From Aquitalea pelogenes (GTDB taxonomy: Bacteria; Pseudomonadota; Gammaproteobacteria; Burkholderiales; Chromobacteriaceae), in assembly GCF_001515305.1 (NCBI RefSeq), contig NZ_LNQV01000036.1, positions 1-41,743 on the forward strand: DNA of 41,743 bases. The letters run 5' to 3'. The position numbers and the translations under genes were made by a program. The first letter of the stretch is position 1; each line of letters begins with the position of its first letter. The notes beneath the pieces were generated by a model, which was not told the DNA's origin, ran no database searches, and saw nothing but the letters and a program-made list of their open reading frames with translations. This document shows, one piece after another, positions 8,820-17,921 of this stretch.

Positions 8820-9987
8820 GCTTGGTGCAGGGTTCCGGCCGCAACCAGCGCAGGCACACCAGCACGCCCAGCACGGCGGCCACTACCGACATGCCAAACG
8901 TCGGCAACATGCCGCCATGCGGCCACAACAAACCGCCAACCAGCCCGCCGGAACTACCGCCCACACCAAACGAGGCGATGATGTACAAGCCCTGCGCCCG
9001 GCCCTGGTGCTGCTGGGCAAACAGGCGGTGAATCAAGCCCACCGAAGTGGCATGGTGCAGGCCGAAGGTCAGCGCATGCATGCTCTGCGCCAGCACCGCC
9101 AGCATCGGCTGCTCCACCGCGCAGGCAATCAGCACAAAGCGCAATACGGCGGTCAGCAGTGAGGCCAGCATCAGCCGCTCCAGCGAAAAGCGACCCATGA
9201 TGCGCGGCATCAGCAGGAACACCAGGATTTCGCTGATCACCCCCACCGACCACAACAAGCCGATGGCACCCTTGTCATAACCGGCATGGCGCAGGCCGAT
9301 GGAATAAAAGGTGTAATAAGGCCCGTGGGCATAAGCCATCAGGAAGCAACAGGCAAACAAGGCCAGCACCCGTGGCTGGCGCAAGGTCTGCCAGATCGGC
9401 CCGGCTGCTTGATGATGGCGAGGATTGCTGACATCCGGCACGAACCAGCCGGCCAACACGATGAATGCCAGCAACAGCAGCAAGGCCCAGGGCAGATTGG
9501 CCAGATGGATCAGGTCCAGCACATAACCACCCACCATGGACAGGCAGACAAAGCCGATGGAGCCCCACACCCGTACCCGGCTGTAGCGGCCCGGCTGGGC
9601 ACGTGTCAGGTAGGCTGTGCTGGCTTCCACCAGCGGCAAGGCCCCGGCCCAGAAGAAATGCGATACCGCCAGACTGGTGAAAATCCACCAGAAGCCATTG
9701 CCCAGCCCCACCAGCGCAAAGGCCAGCGCCGAACACAGCGAGGTGCTGATGATGATGGCCCGTCGCCGCCCCTGCCGGTCCGCCAGCCAGCCCCAGAAAC
9801 CGGGTGCCACGATACGCGCCAGCGTGGACAGTGCCATCAGCACGGAAATCTGCAGTGCAGAGAATGACAAAGACTCCAGATACAAGCCCCAGAACGGGCC
9901 GAACAAGCCCTGAAAGGCGAAATAGGCAAAATAGAACAGCGCAAAAGGACGCAGGGAGGGCGCAGCAACAGCAGATGAGGCAGACAT
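8806..9987 (-). CDS. MFS transporter, HcaT/phenylpropionate permease-like
   Basis: This is a 12-helix major facilitator superfamily protein of about 393 residues. The start FALFYFAYFAFQGLFGPFWG, the loop GWLADRQGRRRAI between helices 2 and 3, and RYSRVRVWGSIGF in the middle are typical of the MFS_1_like/HcaT group, whose E. coli member is annotated as a 3-phenylpropionate transporter. The real substrate cannot be read from sequence. I prefer the ATG at 9985-9987 (MSASSAV); a GTG at 10014 in the same frame is possible. Neither has a strong ribosome site. It overlaps the convergent XRE gene at its 3' end and follows hslR by 57 bases on the same strand. Confidence 0.87.
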   Translation of the reverse strand: MSASSAVAAPSLRPFALFYFAYFAFQGLFGPFWGLYLESLSFSALQISVLMALSTLARIVAPGFWGWLADRQGRRRAIIISTSLCSALAFALVGLGNGFWWIFTSLAVSHFFWAGALPLVEASTAYLTRAQPGRYSRVRVWGSIGFVCLSMVGGYVLDLIHLANLPWALLLLLAFIVLAGWFVPDVSNPRHHQAAGPIWQTLRQPRVLALFACCFLMAYAHGPYYTFYSIGLRHAGYDKGAIGLLWSVGVISEILVFLLMPRIMGRFSLERLMLASLLTAVLRFVLIACAVEQPMLAVLAQSMHALTFGLHHATSVGLIHRLFAQQHQGRAQGLYIIASFGVGGSSGGLVGGLLWPHGGMLPTFGMSVVAAVLGVLVCLRWLRPEPCTKPTAA

Positions 9988-10044
9988 CAATACACAATCA
10001 GATAAAGCTGCCACCGCCCGGCATCAGCAACGGTGGCATGGTCA

Positions 10045-10455
10045 TTACAGGGAGCCCTTGAAGCGGGAAATATCGCGCCGGGCCTTTTTGGTGGGGCGGC
10101 CTTCGCCATGCGGGAAGCTGGCATGTTCGGCCTTCAGCAGCAACATGCGCTCTTCGCGCTCAGCCTTGCCCGCTTCGTCTTCCTGATACATCAGCACGGC
10201 CTCCTTGGCCGGACGACGCTGGGTGGCCAGTTGCAGCACGGTAATGCGGTATTCCAGCTGGTTGATGCGCAGCAGCAGTTCATCACCCTCGCGCACGATC
10301 CGCGAAGCCTTCACCCGCTCGCCATTCACCAGCACCCGGCCCAGTTCCAGCGCCTCGTGGGCCAGTTGGCGCGTCTTGTAAAAACGCGCCGCCCACAGCC
10401 ATTTGTCCAGCCGCACCTTGCCGTCGTCTTCGTCCTGCTCGCGCTGGCGGCTCAT
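10045..10455 (-). CDS. hslR: Hsp15-like S4-domain RNA-binding protein
   Basis: This 136-residue basic protein has an S4 RNA-binding domain at residues about 14-75 (VRLDKWLWAARFYKTRQLA, then GRVLVNGERVKASRIV) and a charged lysine/arginine-rich tail (GRPTKKARRDISRF). This is the layout of Hsp15 (HslR), which binds 50S subunits carrying a stalled nascent chain and helps recycle them. Length and domain order match the family. Its ATG overlaps the stop of the fumarylacetoacetase-family gene (10452-10455), so the two are translationally coupled. No heat-shock promoter is evident directly upstream because the gene is internal to the operon. Confidence 0.92.
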   Translation of the reverse strand: MSRQREQDEDDGKVRLDKWLWAARFYKTRQLAHEALELGRVLVNGERVKASRIVREGDELLLRINQLEYRITVLQLATQRRPAKEAVLMYQEDEAGKAEREERMLLLKAEHASFPHGEGRPTKKARRDISRFKGSL

Positions 10456-11105
10456 GCGCTCACCGTCCAGTCGGCACTTACCACATCGTCCAGTTGCAGG
10501 TGCAGCACATCCCCCGCGTGCAGGGCTGCCACGCCTTGCGGTGTGCCGGTGTAGATCAGATCGCCTGCGGTCAGGCCATAAACCTGCGACAGATAACTGA
10601 TGATGGTGGCCAGCGGATACAGCATCAGGCTGGTATCGCCCTGCTGACGGGTCTCACCATTCACCTGCAGGCTGAAGCTGAAGGGCTGGCCAAGATCCAC
10701 ATCGGAACTGCCGACAAAATCGGACACGCAAGCCGCATGGCGAAAGCCCTTGGCCTTGGTCCACGGCTTGCCGCCTTGCTTCGCCTCGCTTTGCACATCA
10801 CGCGCGGTCAGGTCCAGGCCGATGCCCACGCCCGCAATGTGAGACAAGGCATCCGCAGCGGGAATATCACTGCCATCTTTGCCGATCAGCAGCACCAGCT
10901 CGCACTCATGGTGCACATCAGCAGAATAGGCAGGCAAACGCATGGGCTGCCCGCTCAGCGTAAGCGCCGAAGTGGGCTTCAGGAACACCAGCGGCTCTTC
11001 CTCCAGCTGATTGCCCAATTCAGCCACATGTGCCGCGTAATTGCGGCCAATGCAGAAAATATTGCTGACTTGCTGCGCTTCGCCATCCAGCATGACAACG
11101 GCCAT
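10452..11105 (-). CDS. Fumarylacetoacetate hydrolase (FAH) family protein
   Basis: This 217-residue FAH-fold enzyme shows the family features NIFCIGRNYAAHVAELG at the N-terminus, the metal-binding region HHECELVLLIG, then GVGIGLDLTARDVQSEAK with GKPWTKAKGFRHA, and the C-terminal GDLIYTGTPQGVA. The metal-ligand Glu residues and the Asp in the LDLTARD region are present. Single-domain proteins of this size are usually acylpyruvase or oxaloacetate decarboxylase-like enzymes (FAHD1/YcgM group), which is the likeliest role here. The ATG at 11103-11105 has AAGGAGTACATC in front; the open frame further upstream is not coding. It is the first gene of a two-gene unit with hslR. Confidence 0.92.
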   Translation of the reverse strand: MAVVMLDGEAQQVSNIFCIGRNYAAHVAELGNQLEEEPLVFLKPTSALTLSGQPMRLPAYSADVHHECELVLLIGKDGSDIPAADALSHIAGVGIGLDLTARDVQSEAKQGGKPWTKAKGFRHAACVSDFVGSSDVDLGQPFSFSLQVNGETRQQGDTSLMLYPLATIISYLSQVYGLTAGDLIYTGTPQGVAALHAGDVLHLQLDDVVSADWTVSA

Positions 11106-11483
11106 GATGTACTCCTTACGATTCAAGCGACCGATTATCCCAGATGTAACATGCTTGCGGGAGCTGATTGATGAATATACGTATGTCATCACATGGGCAT
11201 TCCCTGCTACCATGCCGCCCGCCATGACTGACCTGATGGCCTTTACACGCCAAGGCGGCCGGAAATCGCGTTGGTATTGGGTTAAGGACATGGACATGAA
11301 TTGTGCATTGCCGCAACAGCCCGACTCCCTGCATGGATTTTTTCATGGCGGCTTACCGCCTCCCGGTGAAATTGTCATACAGTCCTGTTACAGTCAGCAG
11401 GTATCCCGACGGTGGCAACACCAAGAGGCCACCCGGGCAGCACGTATCCACCCACCTCTCACGGCATGTTAAGGAGATGTACC
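11106..11483. promoter_or_regulatory. Intergenic region between the FAH gene and phaC
   Basis: This 378-base gap must hold the divergent promoters. I see a small GGCGG-CTTA-CCGCC hairpin at 11347-11360 in the likely phaC leader and a TTGTGCATTGCCGCAA segment near 11299-11314 that could be a regulator site. No consensus promoter can be named with confidence, and no gene is visible. Confidence 0.35.
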
Positions 11484-13253
11484 TTGACTCAGGAAACGAC
11501 CGCTTCTCTCGAGAGTTTCTTCTCCAGCCTCTCCGAGGCCAACCAGCAGTGGATGCAGCAGTTTGTCAATTCGATGACCGCAGGCATGCCGCTGGACGCA
11601 GCAGCCAATCCCATTTCCGGCGCCTGGAACCAGATGGTGAGCAACACCAACCAGATGCTGGCCATGCAAACCAATCTTTACCAGCAGCAAATGAACATGT
11701 GGCTGCAATTCCTTGGCCAGAAACCGGCCGAGGCCGCCGTAGCGCCTGCTGCCAGCAGCGATCGCCGTTTTGCCGCACCGGAATGGAACGAGCACCCGTT
11801 CTACAGCTTCCTGAAACAAAGCTATCTGCAAACATCGAAGTGGATGACAGAGCTGGTTGACCAGTCGCAACTGGAAGACGAGTCCAAGGAAAAACTGGCA
11901 TTTGCCACTCGCCAGTATCTGGATGCCATGGCACCGACCAACTTCATGCTGACCAACCCCGAAGTCATCAAGCGGGCGCTGGAAACCAAGGGCGAAAGCC
12001 TGGTGGAAGGCATGAAGAACATGGCCGAGGACATCCAGAAAGGCCATATCTCGATGTCGGACGAAAGCAAGTTCGAGATCGGCAAGAACATCGCCACTAC
12101 ACCGGGCGAGGTGGTTTTCCGTAACGAGCTGATCGAACTGATCCAGTACACCCCGACCACCACCGAGGTATACGAAAAGCCGCTGCTCATCGTTCCGCCC
12201 TGCATCAACAAGTACTACCTGATGGACTTGCAGCCGGACAACTCCATGGTGCGCCACTTCGTCGCCCAGGGTTACAAGGTATTCCTGATCAGCTGGCGTT
12301 CGGCTGTCCCGGAAATGAAGCATTTCACCTGGGAAAGCTATATCGAAAAAGGCGTGATTGCCGCAGCCGAAACCGTCAAGAAAATCACCAAGCAACCAAG
12401 CATGAATGCCCTGGGCTTCTGCGTTGGCGGCGTCATCCTCAACACCTCCTTGTGTGTGATGCAGGCCAAGGGCATCAAGCTGATTGACAGCGCCACCTTC
12501 ATGACCTCGCTGGTTGATCATGCTGATCCAGGTGAAATCAAGGTCTTCATCGACGAAAACCTGGTGGCCAGCCGCGAAGCCAAGCTGGCCAGCGGCGGCA
12601 TTGTCAGCGGCAAGGAAATCGGCCGTACCTTTGCCAGCCTGCGCGCCAACGATCTGGTATGGAACTACGTGGTCAACAACTACCTGCTGGGCAAAACCCC
12701 GGCACCGTTCGACCTCCTGTACTGGAACAATGACGCCGTCGATCTGCCGTTGCCGATGCACACTTTCTTCCTGCGCCAGTTCTACCTGAACAATGCGCTG
12801 GTGAAGAAAAACGCCATCACCCTGTGTGATGTTCCCATCGACATCAGCAAGCTGGACATCCCGCTGTATGTTTTTGCCGCCCGTGAAGACCACATCGTGC
12901 CGTGGAAATCGGCCTTCTCCGGCATCAAGTACATGACCGGCGCACCGTCGCGCCGCTTCGTGCTGGGCGCTTCCGGCCACATTGCCGGTTCCATCAACCC
13001 GGTCACCAAGGACAAGCGCAACTACTGGGTGAATGAAAACCTGGTGGACGACCCGGAAGTCTGGCTGGAAGGCGCAGAAAGCCGTCCGGGCAGCTGGTGG
13101 AAGGACTGGGACAGCTGGCTGGCCCCGCAATCCGGCAAAAAGATTGCCGCGCCCAAAGTGGCTGGCAGCAAGGAGTTCCCGGCGCTGGTAGCCGCACCTG
13201 GCACTTATGTCCTGGCCAAAGCCATGCCCAGCACGGTAGCCAGCCTGCAATAA
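11484..13253 (+). CDS. phaC: Class I poly(3-hydroxyalkanoate) synthase
   Basis: PhaC polymerises (R)-3-hydroxyacyl-CoA into polyester on granule surfaces. I place the start at TTG 11484-11486, because AAGGAG lies seven bases ahead of it and no ATG nearby has such a site. This gives 589 residues, the usual class I length. The N-terminal about 200 residues are the PhaC N-domain ([34 protein letters not shown]). The catalytic alpha/beta-hydrolase part has the modified lipase box GFCVGG with nucleophile Cys313, Asp469 in [10 protein letters not shown], and His499 in [12 protein letters not shown], closely matching the Ralstonia enzyme's Cys319/Asp480/His508. phaA follows after 82 bases; phaB and phaR are not in the window. 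Confidence 0.96.
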   Translation: MTQETTASLESFFSSLSEANQQWMQQFVNSMTAGMPLDAAANPISGAWNQMVSNTNQMLAMQTNLYQQQMNMWLQFLGQKPAEAAVAPAASSDRRFAAPEWNEHPFYSFLKQSYLQTSKWMTELVDQSQLEDESKEKLAFATRQYLDAMAPTNFMLTNPEVIKRALETKGESLVEGMKNMAEDIQKGHISMSDESKFEIGKNIATTPGEVVFRNELIELIQYTPTTTEVYEKPLLIVPPCINKYYLMDLQPDNSMVRHFVAQGYKVFLISWRSAVPEMKHFTWESYIEKGVIAAAETVKKITKQPSMNALGFCVGGVILNTSLCVMQAKGIKLIDSATFMTSLVDHADPGEIKVFIDENLVASREAKLASGGIVSGKEIGRTFASLRANDLVWNYVVNNYLLGKTPAPFDLLYWNNDAVDLPLPMHTFFLRQFYLNNALVKKNAITLCDVPIDISKLDIPLYVFAAREDHIVPWKSAFSGIKYMTGAPSRRFVLGASGHIAGSINPVTKDKRNYWVNENLVDDPEVWLEGAESRPGSWWKDWDSWLAPQSGKKIAAPKVAGSKEFPALVAAPGTYVLAKAMPSTVASLQ

Positions 13254-13262
13254 TCTTCCGAT

Positions 13263-13284
13263 GCCCGGCACACGCATGCCGGGC
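13263..13284 (+). other. Hairpin between phaC and phaA
   Basis: GCCCGGCA and TGCCGGGC pair around a six-base loop. No T-run follows, so it probably stabilises the upstream mRNA or lowers read-through into phaA rather than ending transcription. Confidence 0.45.
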
Positions 13285-13335
13285 ACATGCTCCTGACAGG
13301 GGCCCCCACCGCAGAACCATAACGGAGAGTTAGCT

Positions 13336-14517
13336 ATGCAAGAAATCGTGATTGTTGCCGCCCTGCGTACCGCTGTAGGCAGCTTTGGTGGTGCACTGTC
13401 CAAAGTTCCGGCCCCCGAACTGGGCGCCACCGTCATCAAGGGCCTGCTGGCCCAGACCGGCGTAAAGCCGGAAGACGTGAGTGAAGTGATTCTGGGTCAG
13501 GTACTGACCGCAGGTGTCGGCCAGAACCCGGCCCGCCAGGCCTTGCTCAAGGCCGGCCTGCCGATCACCACCCCGGCCACGACCCTGAACGTGGTATGCG
13601 GCTCCGGCCTGCGTGCAGTTCATCTGGCAGCCCAGGCCATTGCCAATGGCGATGCTGAAATCGTGATTGCCGGTGGTCAGGAAAACATGTCGCTGTCCCC
13701 GCATATCCTGCCGGGTTCGCGTGATGGTTTCCGCATGGGCAATGCCCAGCTGGTGGACACCATGGTGGCCGACGGCCTGACCGATGTGTACAACCAGTAC
13801 CACATGGGCATTACTGCGGAAAACGTGGCAGAAAAATACGGCATCAGCCGTGAAGAACAGGATGCGCTGGCTCTGGCATCGCAAAACCGTGCCGAAGCTG
13901 CCCAGAAAGCAGGCAAGTTCAAGGACGAAATCGTTCCGGTGCTGGTGCCGCAACGCAAGGGCGACCCGGTTGCCGTTGATGCCGACGAATACATCAAGGC
14001 CGGCACCACGGCCGAAACCCTGGCCAAGCTGCGTCCGGCCTTCAAGAAAGACGGCACCGTGACCGCCGGCAATGCCTCGGGCATTAACGATGGAGCCGCT
14101 GCCGTGATGCTGATGACCGCTGCCAAGGCAGATCAACTGGGCCTGAAACCGCTGGCTGTGATTCGTGGTTACTCCCTCACCGGCTGCGCTCCGGAAATCA
14201 TGGGTATCGGCCCGGTTGCCGCCACCCGCAAGGCCGTGGAAAAAGCGGGCTGGACCGTGGAAGAGCTGGATCTGGTGGAAGCCAACGAAGCTTTTGCCGC
14301 CCAGGCCCTGGGTGTGGCACGCGAGTTGGGTTGGTCTGCCGACAAGGTCAACGTCAACGGTGGTGCCATTGCCCTGGGTCACCCGATTGGCGCATCCGGC
14401 TGCCGTGTACTGGTTACCCTGCTGCACGAAATGCAGCGTCGCGATGCCAAGAAAGGCCTGGCTACGCTGTGTATCGGTGGTGGCATGGGCGTGGCGCTGG
14501 CAGTGGAACGTCGCTAA
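13336..14517 (+). CDS. phaA: Acetyl-CoA C-acetyltransferase (beta-ketothiolase)
   Basis: This 393-residue thiolase condenses two acetyl-CoA to acetoacetyl-CoA, the first step of PHB synthesis, and can also work in the reverse direction. The acylated cysteine is Cys88 in [14 protein letters not shown]. His349 lies in [12 protein letters not shown] and the second cysteine is Cys379 in CIGGGMGVA, so all catalytic residues are in place. The N-terminus reads [20 protein letters not shown], as in biosynthetic PhaA enzymes. The ATG follows CGGAGAGTTAGCT. It lies directly downstream of phaC and is closed by a strong terminator, so phaC-phaA form one unit. Gene symbol by context and family; a degradative thiolase (atoB/bktB) cannot be fully excluded. 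Confidence 0.95.
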   Translation: MQEIVIVAALRTAVGSFGGALSKVPAPELGATVIKGLLAQTGVKPEDVSEVILGQVLTAGVGQNPARQALLKAGLPITTPATTLNVVCGSGLRAVHLAAQAIANGDAEIVIAGGQENMSLSPHILPGSRDGFRMGNAQLVDTMVADGLTDVYNQYHMGITAENVAEKYGISREEQDALALASQNRAEAAQKAGKFKDEIVPVLVPQRKGDPVAVDADEYIKAGTTAETLAKLRPAFKKDGTVTAGNASGINDGAAAVMLMTAAKADQLGLKPLAVIRGYSLTGCAPEIMGIGPVAATRKAVEKAGWTVEELDLVEANEAFAAQALGVARELGWSADKVNVNGGAIALGHPIGASGCRVLVTLLHEMQRRDAKKGLATLCIGGGMGVALAVERR

Positions 14518-14540
14518 GCAAGCACCCAGTGCTGACAACA

Positions 14541-14566
14541 AAACCGGGCCATGGCCCGGTTTTTTA
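14541..14566 (+). terminator. Rho-independent terminator after phaA
   Basis: AAACCGGGCC and GGCCCGGTTT form a stem around a short loop, followed by a T-run, starting 24 bases past the phaA stop. Confidence 0.9.
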
Positions 14567-14573
14567 TTGGCAC

Positions 14574-14601
14574 AAAAAAGCCCCGGCATACTGGCCGGGG
14601 C
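14574..14601 (-). terminator. Rho-independent terminator after the YkgJ-type gene
   Basis: On the minus strand a GCCCCGGC/GCCGGGGC stem with a six-base loop is followed by TTTTTT. It faces the phaA terminator, so the two convergent units have separate terminators. It lies about 130 bases beyond the YkgJ stop. Confidence 0.8.
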
Positions 14602-14734
14602 AGCTTCGGTCAACCGCCCTGCTGGCTGGCCGAGGTGGAGACAAGACACCAAACAGCGGCTGGATCAGATCGCATGTTCGGCATGGTTTCAGGATAGCTG
14701 GTGAAAAATTCTTTCCCAGTCTGAATAGTGGCAC

Positions 14735-15082
14735 TTAGTCCAGTTGCAATGGCGGCAATCCGTTTTGAGCCCGAGCGCGATTACAGGCTTCTTCATACAC
14801 ACCAATGCTGGCACGCGCGCCGAACTCACGACACGGCGAAGGGCGGTCGCTGTAAATGCCACAGCTGACCGACTCACCAACCTTGCCAACCAGGGCAATG
14901 CAGCGCGGACGCACATAGTCGGTTCCACGCATGCGCATGATGGTGGAAGTCTCCTCATCGGCCAGGCGAGCCGGCACACGCCCTCCCGGCTCGGTGTCCA
15001 GTTCGGAATAGTGAAAACTCACGCGAAAGGCTGCACAGCAGGCACCGCAGCGCTGGCAGATGTTTTGCTCGGCTTGGGTCAT
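14735..15082 (-). CDS. YkgJ family cysteine-cluster protein
   Basis: This 115-residue protein has the CxxCxxCC signature near its start (ICQRCGACCAAFRV, Cys9/12/15/16) and further cysteines in RPRCIAL, VSCGIY, SPCREFG and EEACNRA. This arrangement defines the YkgJ/UPF0153 family, presumed zinc or iron-sulfur binding, with no established reaction. Length fits the small members of the family. It begins with MTQAEQN and is divergent from the phosphatase gene, with 62 bases between the starts. A T-run terminator lies downstream. Family is clear; function unknown. Confidence 0.9.
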   Translation of the reverse strand: MTQAEQNICQRCGACCAAFRVSFHYSELDTEPGGRVPARLADEETSTIMRMRGTDYVRPRCIALVGKVGESVSCGIYSDRPSPCREFGARASIGVYEEACNRARAQNGLPPLQLD

Positions 15083-15144
15083 ATGAAAAACCAGGGATTC
15101 AAGTCGGCACAGTATGCCTGTAAGCTGGCTGAATTTCAGCCGTC

Positions 15145-16374
15145 ATGCGAGCCCCCATGCCCTCTGCACTGAGCCGTTTTTGCCCCGGCAGCCATTGGCC
15201 CGACTATCAAGGTGGCAGCCTGCTCAACCTGATGACCAGCCTGAGCCATGAGCTTGGCGGGCCGCAGAGCGGACATGCCAGATTATCTAAACCCTGGCTG
15301 TCAGGCATCGGCCAGCACAAGCATGTGGTTCTGGTGCTCATCGATGGGCTGGGCGAGCAGCAATTGCGCACGCTTGGCCCCGACAGCGTGCTGCAACGCA
15401 AGCAGTGCACGACCTTGAGCAGCGTGTTTCCGGCAACCACGGCTGCCGCCATCACCACACTGCTGACCGGCCAGCCCCCCGCCAGCCACGGCTTGATTGG
15501 CTGGCATCTGCATTGCCAGACAATACCGGACAGACAGGAGCACATTGTTGCCCCATTGCCCATGTCGGTACGCTACCCGGATGACAGCACACTGCGACCG
15601 GAGCAACTGGCCGGGCAGTTACTGGCCTGCCCGCCTTTGCTACCACGACTTGGCCGGTCCGCACACATTCTGCAACCGCAGTACATCGCCGATTCACCCT
15701 ATAGCCTGCACCATGCAGGAAGCGTGCAACGCACCGGCTATCGAGATATTGATGATGCGTTTGCACAGCTGGCGAGCTGCCTGCAGCAGAGTGATGTGCC
15801 CGCGTTCCATTATCTTTACCTGCCTCAGCTTGACAGCCTGATGCATCGCCAGGGCTGTCACTCCCCTGCCGTGCATTCTCTGTTTGACCAGCTGGATACG
15901 GCCTTCGCCCAGCTGGTGGACGTGGCGGAGCAGACAGACACTGCCATCATGGTCACCGCCGATCATGGGTTTATCGACACACCGCGCACGCGCATGATCA
16001 GTCTGGACCAGGACTTCCCCGCGCTATATGCCATGCTGGCACAACCATTGTCCGGCGAGCGCCGGGCCGTGTTCTGTCATGTCAAACCGGGGCTGAAAAA
16101 CGACTTCATGCGACAAGCCCAGCAACAGCTGCAAGATGCCTGCTGGGTACTGGACAGCAAACTGCTACTGGAAGATGGAGTCTTTGGACCGGGTGAACCA
16201 CATCCGCAACTGGGCAGCCGTTGCGGTGATGTCACCTTGCTGGCGCGCGAGGACTGGAGTATCCGCGACACCCTGCCGCAGGAAAGGCCACTGCACCTGC
16301 CAGGCCAGCATGGTGGGGTAAGCGCTGCCGAAATGACCGTCCCGCTGATCCTGCACCTCCCCCGGAAGAGCTAG
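15145..16374 (+). CDS. Alkaline phosphatase-superfamily nucleotide pyrophosphatase/phosphodiesterase
   Basis: This 409-residue protein of the type I phosphodiesterase/nucleotide pyrophosphatase group (PF01663-like) has the full set of two-metal ligands. They are the first Asp in VVLVLIDGLGEQQL, the nucleophilic Thr in SVFPATTAAAITTLLTG, Asp and His in LPQLDSLMHRQG, Asp-His in VTADHGFID, and the late His in LPGQHGGVSAAE. No signal peptide is evident, so it is probably cytoplasmic. The substrate (nucleotide, phosphonate or other phosphodiester) cannot be told. The ATG at 15145 or an in-frame ATG at 15157 may be used; neither has a good ribosome site. The DGC-domain gene follows after 58 bases on the same strand. 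Confidence 0.85.
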   Translation: MRAPMPSALSRFCPGSHWPDYQGGSLLNLMTSLSHELGGPQSGHARLSKPWLSGIGQHKHVVLVLIDGLGEQQLRTLGPDSVLQRKQCTTLSSVFPATTAAAITTLLTGQPPASHGLIGWHLHCQTIPDRQEHIVAPLPMSVRYPDDSTLRPEQLAGQLLACPPLLPRLGRSAHILQPQYIADSPYSLHHAGSVQRTGYRDIDDAFAQLASCLQQSDVPAFHYLYLPQLDSLMHRQGCHSPAVHSLFDQLDTAFAQLVDVAEQTDTAIMVTADHGFIDTPRTRMISLDQDFPALYAMLAQPLSGERRAVFCHVKPGLKNDFMRQAQQQLQDACWVLDSKLLLEDGVFGPGEPHPQLGSRCGDVTLLAREDWSIRDTLPQERPLHLPGQHGGVSAAEMTVPLILHLPRKS

Positions 16375-16432
16375 GCCGGCTTCCTCTTGCGACGGATATC
16401 TTGCCGGATGGTATGCGCAGCACAATGGATGC

Positions 16433-16813
16433 ATGACAGCGAACAAATTCCCACTGGTTTACGCCTGTTCCGGCTGCTCCAGCGCCGCGCAGATGGCAAA
16501 CGACCTTGCATTGCGGCTGGATCGCGAAGGCCTGGCTGAAATGTCGTGTATTGCCGGCGTGGGTGGCGGCGTGCCCGGCCTAGTGAAACTGGCCCAGTCA
16601 GGTCGTCCCATTCTGGCACTGGATGGCTGTCGCCTTTCCTGCGTCCAGGCTTGCCTGCGTCAGGCGGGGGTGCAGGCAAACCGGGTTTTGCTGCTGTCAG
16701 ACCAAGGCGTGGTGAAGTACAAGCATCAGCCTTATGCGGTAAGCCAGGCTGAGGAAGTCTGGCCACGCGTCAAGCTGAGTGCCGAGGTGCTGGCAACCGG
16801 CCAATCAGAATAA
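16433..16813 (+). CDS. DGC-domain putative zinc-binding protein
   Basis: This 126-residue protein contains the name-giving Asp-Gly-Cys motif in LALDGCRLSCVQACL and an N-terminal cysteine pair in VYACSGCSSAAQMAND. The Gly-rich stretch AGVGGGVPGLV lies between them. These four to five cysteines are the proposed metal ligands of the DGC family, whose role is not established although it often occurs near respiratory or detoxification genes. The gene follows the phosphatase gene on the same strand, and its last bases overlap the end of the convergent coiled-coil gene by nine bases. Family assignment is sound, function open. Confidence 0.87.
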   Translation: MTANKFPLVYACSGCSSAAQMANDLALRLDREGLAEMSCIAGVGGGVPGLVKLAQSGRPILALDGCRLSCVQACLRQAGVQANRVLLLSDQGVVKYKHQPYAVSQAEEVWPRVKLSAEVLATGQSE

Positions 16814-17863
16814 GCCGCCCTGCATTTGTTGCTGCTGCAACTCTGCCAGCTCATCGGCAAACTGCTGCTCCAGCTCTTGCACCTGCTGACGCTGGACCTG
16901 CACCGGCATCAGTACGCGGGAGATGGGTTGCAACTGCCCCATCACCACCTGCTCGAACTGCAAGGCGGTGACATCATCCGCATCCTGGCGTTCATGCAAT
17001 ACACCCATGCGGTTGAGGTAAATAGTTTGTGCTTCAACATGAAAAAAGCGGGCGGGCTGCTCCAGTACTTCGCATACCACATCCAGAATGCCTTCCAGTT
17101 CGGCAAGCCGGGCCAATGGCTGTAATTGCTGCTGAAGTTCCGCTTCACGCTGGCGCAGGCTTTCGGCATCCTCTGGCGACAGGCTGGCCATGTTGTCCGT
17201 GCCACCCGTTGCGTCAATGATCACTCTGCCGGCATGCCCGAAGGCCGCCAGCTTCAACTGGATTTTCTCCAGTTCGGTCTGCAGGTCCAGCCGCATTTGT
17301 TGCAGCAATTTGATGCGCCGGTCTATCACCGCCACCAGTACGGCAAGGCCACGCCGACGCGCACTCTGTTGCAGGTCTTCGGGTGTGGCGGACGGTTCGA
17401 TCAGCCTATGCTGGTCGAAACTGACAATCTGCTGGGCAACATCACTGCGGACTTCGCCATTATGTTCCACCATGCCAAAGCGCACGGTTTCGCTGCGGCT
17501 CATGCTGAGGATGGCCCAGGCTTGATCGCCCTGACTGGCTGACAGGAAAAATGACTGCAAAGACTCACTGCTTTTCAGACAAAGCAGCAGGCTGAGCGGG
17601 CTGGAAAACAGCAAACCCAGGCGACGGTCGGTGCTGAAACTGCGCAAGGAGAGCTCTAGCGGGTCAATCCGCTGCCAGGGTAATCCGGCAAGATAATCCA
17701 GCGTCAGCCGGACACCAGGCAACATGCGTTGCTGATAAGCGGGTAACAAGCGCAAGCGCCCGTCACAGCCGTCAATCACCATCTCGATGGCGTGCAAGGC
17801 AGTTGCCTTCTCTTGCTGGGACGCCTTGTCCAGCCCCAGTTTTTGCCACAACCAGCCCAGCAT
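16805..17863 (-). CDS. Hypothetical coiled-coil protein
   Basis: I do not recognise this 352-residue protein. It has no signal peptide and no clear membrane segment. Residues 1-170 look globular (MLGWLWQKLGLDKAS, LRSFSTDRRLGLLFSSPLSL). Residues about 170-260 and 310-348 are rich in Gln, Glu, Leu and Arg with heptad-like spacing (LQTELEKIQLKLAAF, SLRQREAELQQQLQPL, QRQQVQELEQQFADEL), so a long coiled coil is likely. The segment FFHVEAQTIYLNRMGVL between them may be a beta hairpin. Codon use and GC look like the neighbours, so it is probably a real, perhaps lineage-specific gene. It converges on the DGC gene (nine-base overlap) and lies downstream of the broken hydrolase gene on the same strand. 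Confidence 0.8.
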   Translation of the reverse strand: MLGWLWQKLGLDKASQQEKATALHAIEMVIDGCDGRLRLLPAYQQRMLPGVRLTLDYLAGLPWQRIDPLELSLRSFSTDRRLGLLFSSPLSLLLCLKSSESLQSFFLSASQGDQAWAILSMSRSETVRFGMVEHNGEVRSDVAQQIVSFDQHRLIEPSATPEDLQQSARRRGLAVLVAVIDRRIKLLQQMRLDLQTELEKIQLKLAAFGHAGRVIIDATGGTDNMASLSPEDAESLRQREAELQQQLQPLARLAELEGILDVVCEVLEQPARFFHVEAQTIYLNRMGVLHERQDADDVTALQFEQVVMGQLQPISRVLMPVQVQRQQVQELEQQFADELAELQQQQMQGGLF

Positions 17864-17921
17864 CGCTCAACTCTCCTTCAAACAGATCACCGCACCTGGA
17901 CCGTTCAGGTCTGCGACAGCA

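Noticed and set aside
11469-13439. Long open frame (656 codons) on the minus strand opposite phaC
   Set aside because: Antisense shadow of phaC, whose catalytic triad and family match are clear.
13330-14652. 440-codon minus-strand frame opposite phaA
   Set aside because: Shadow of the thiolase gene; low-complexity Gly/His/Gln-rich translation without a start signal.
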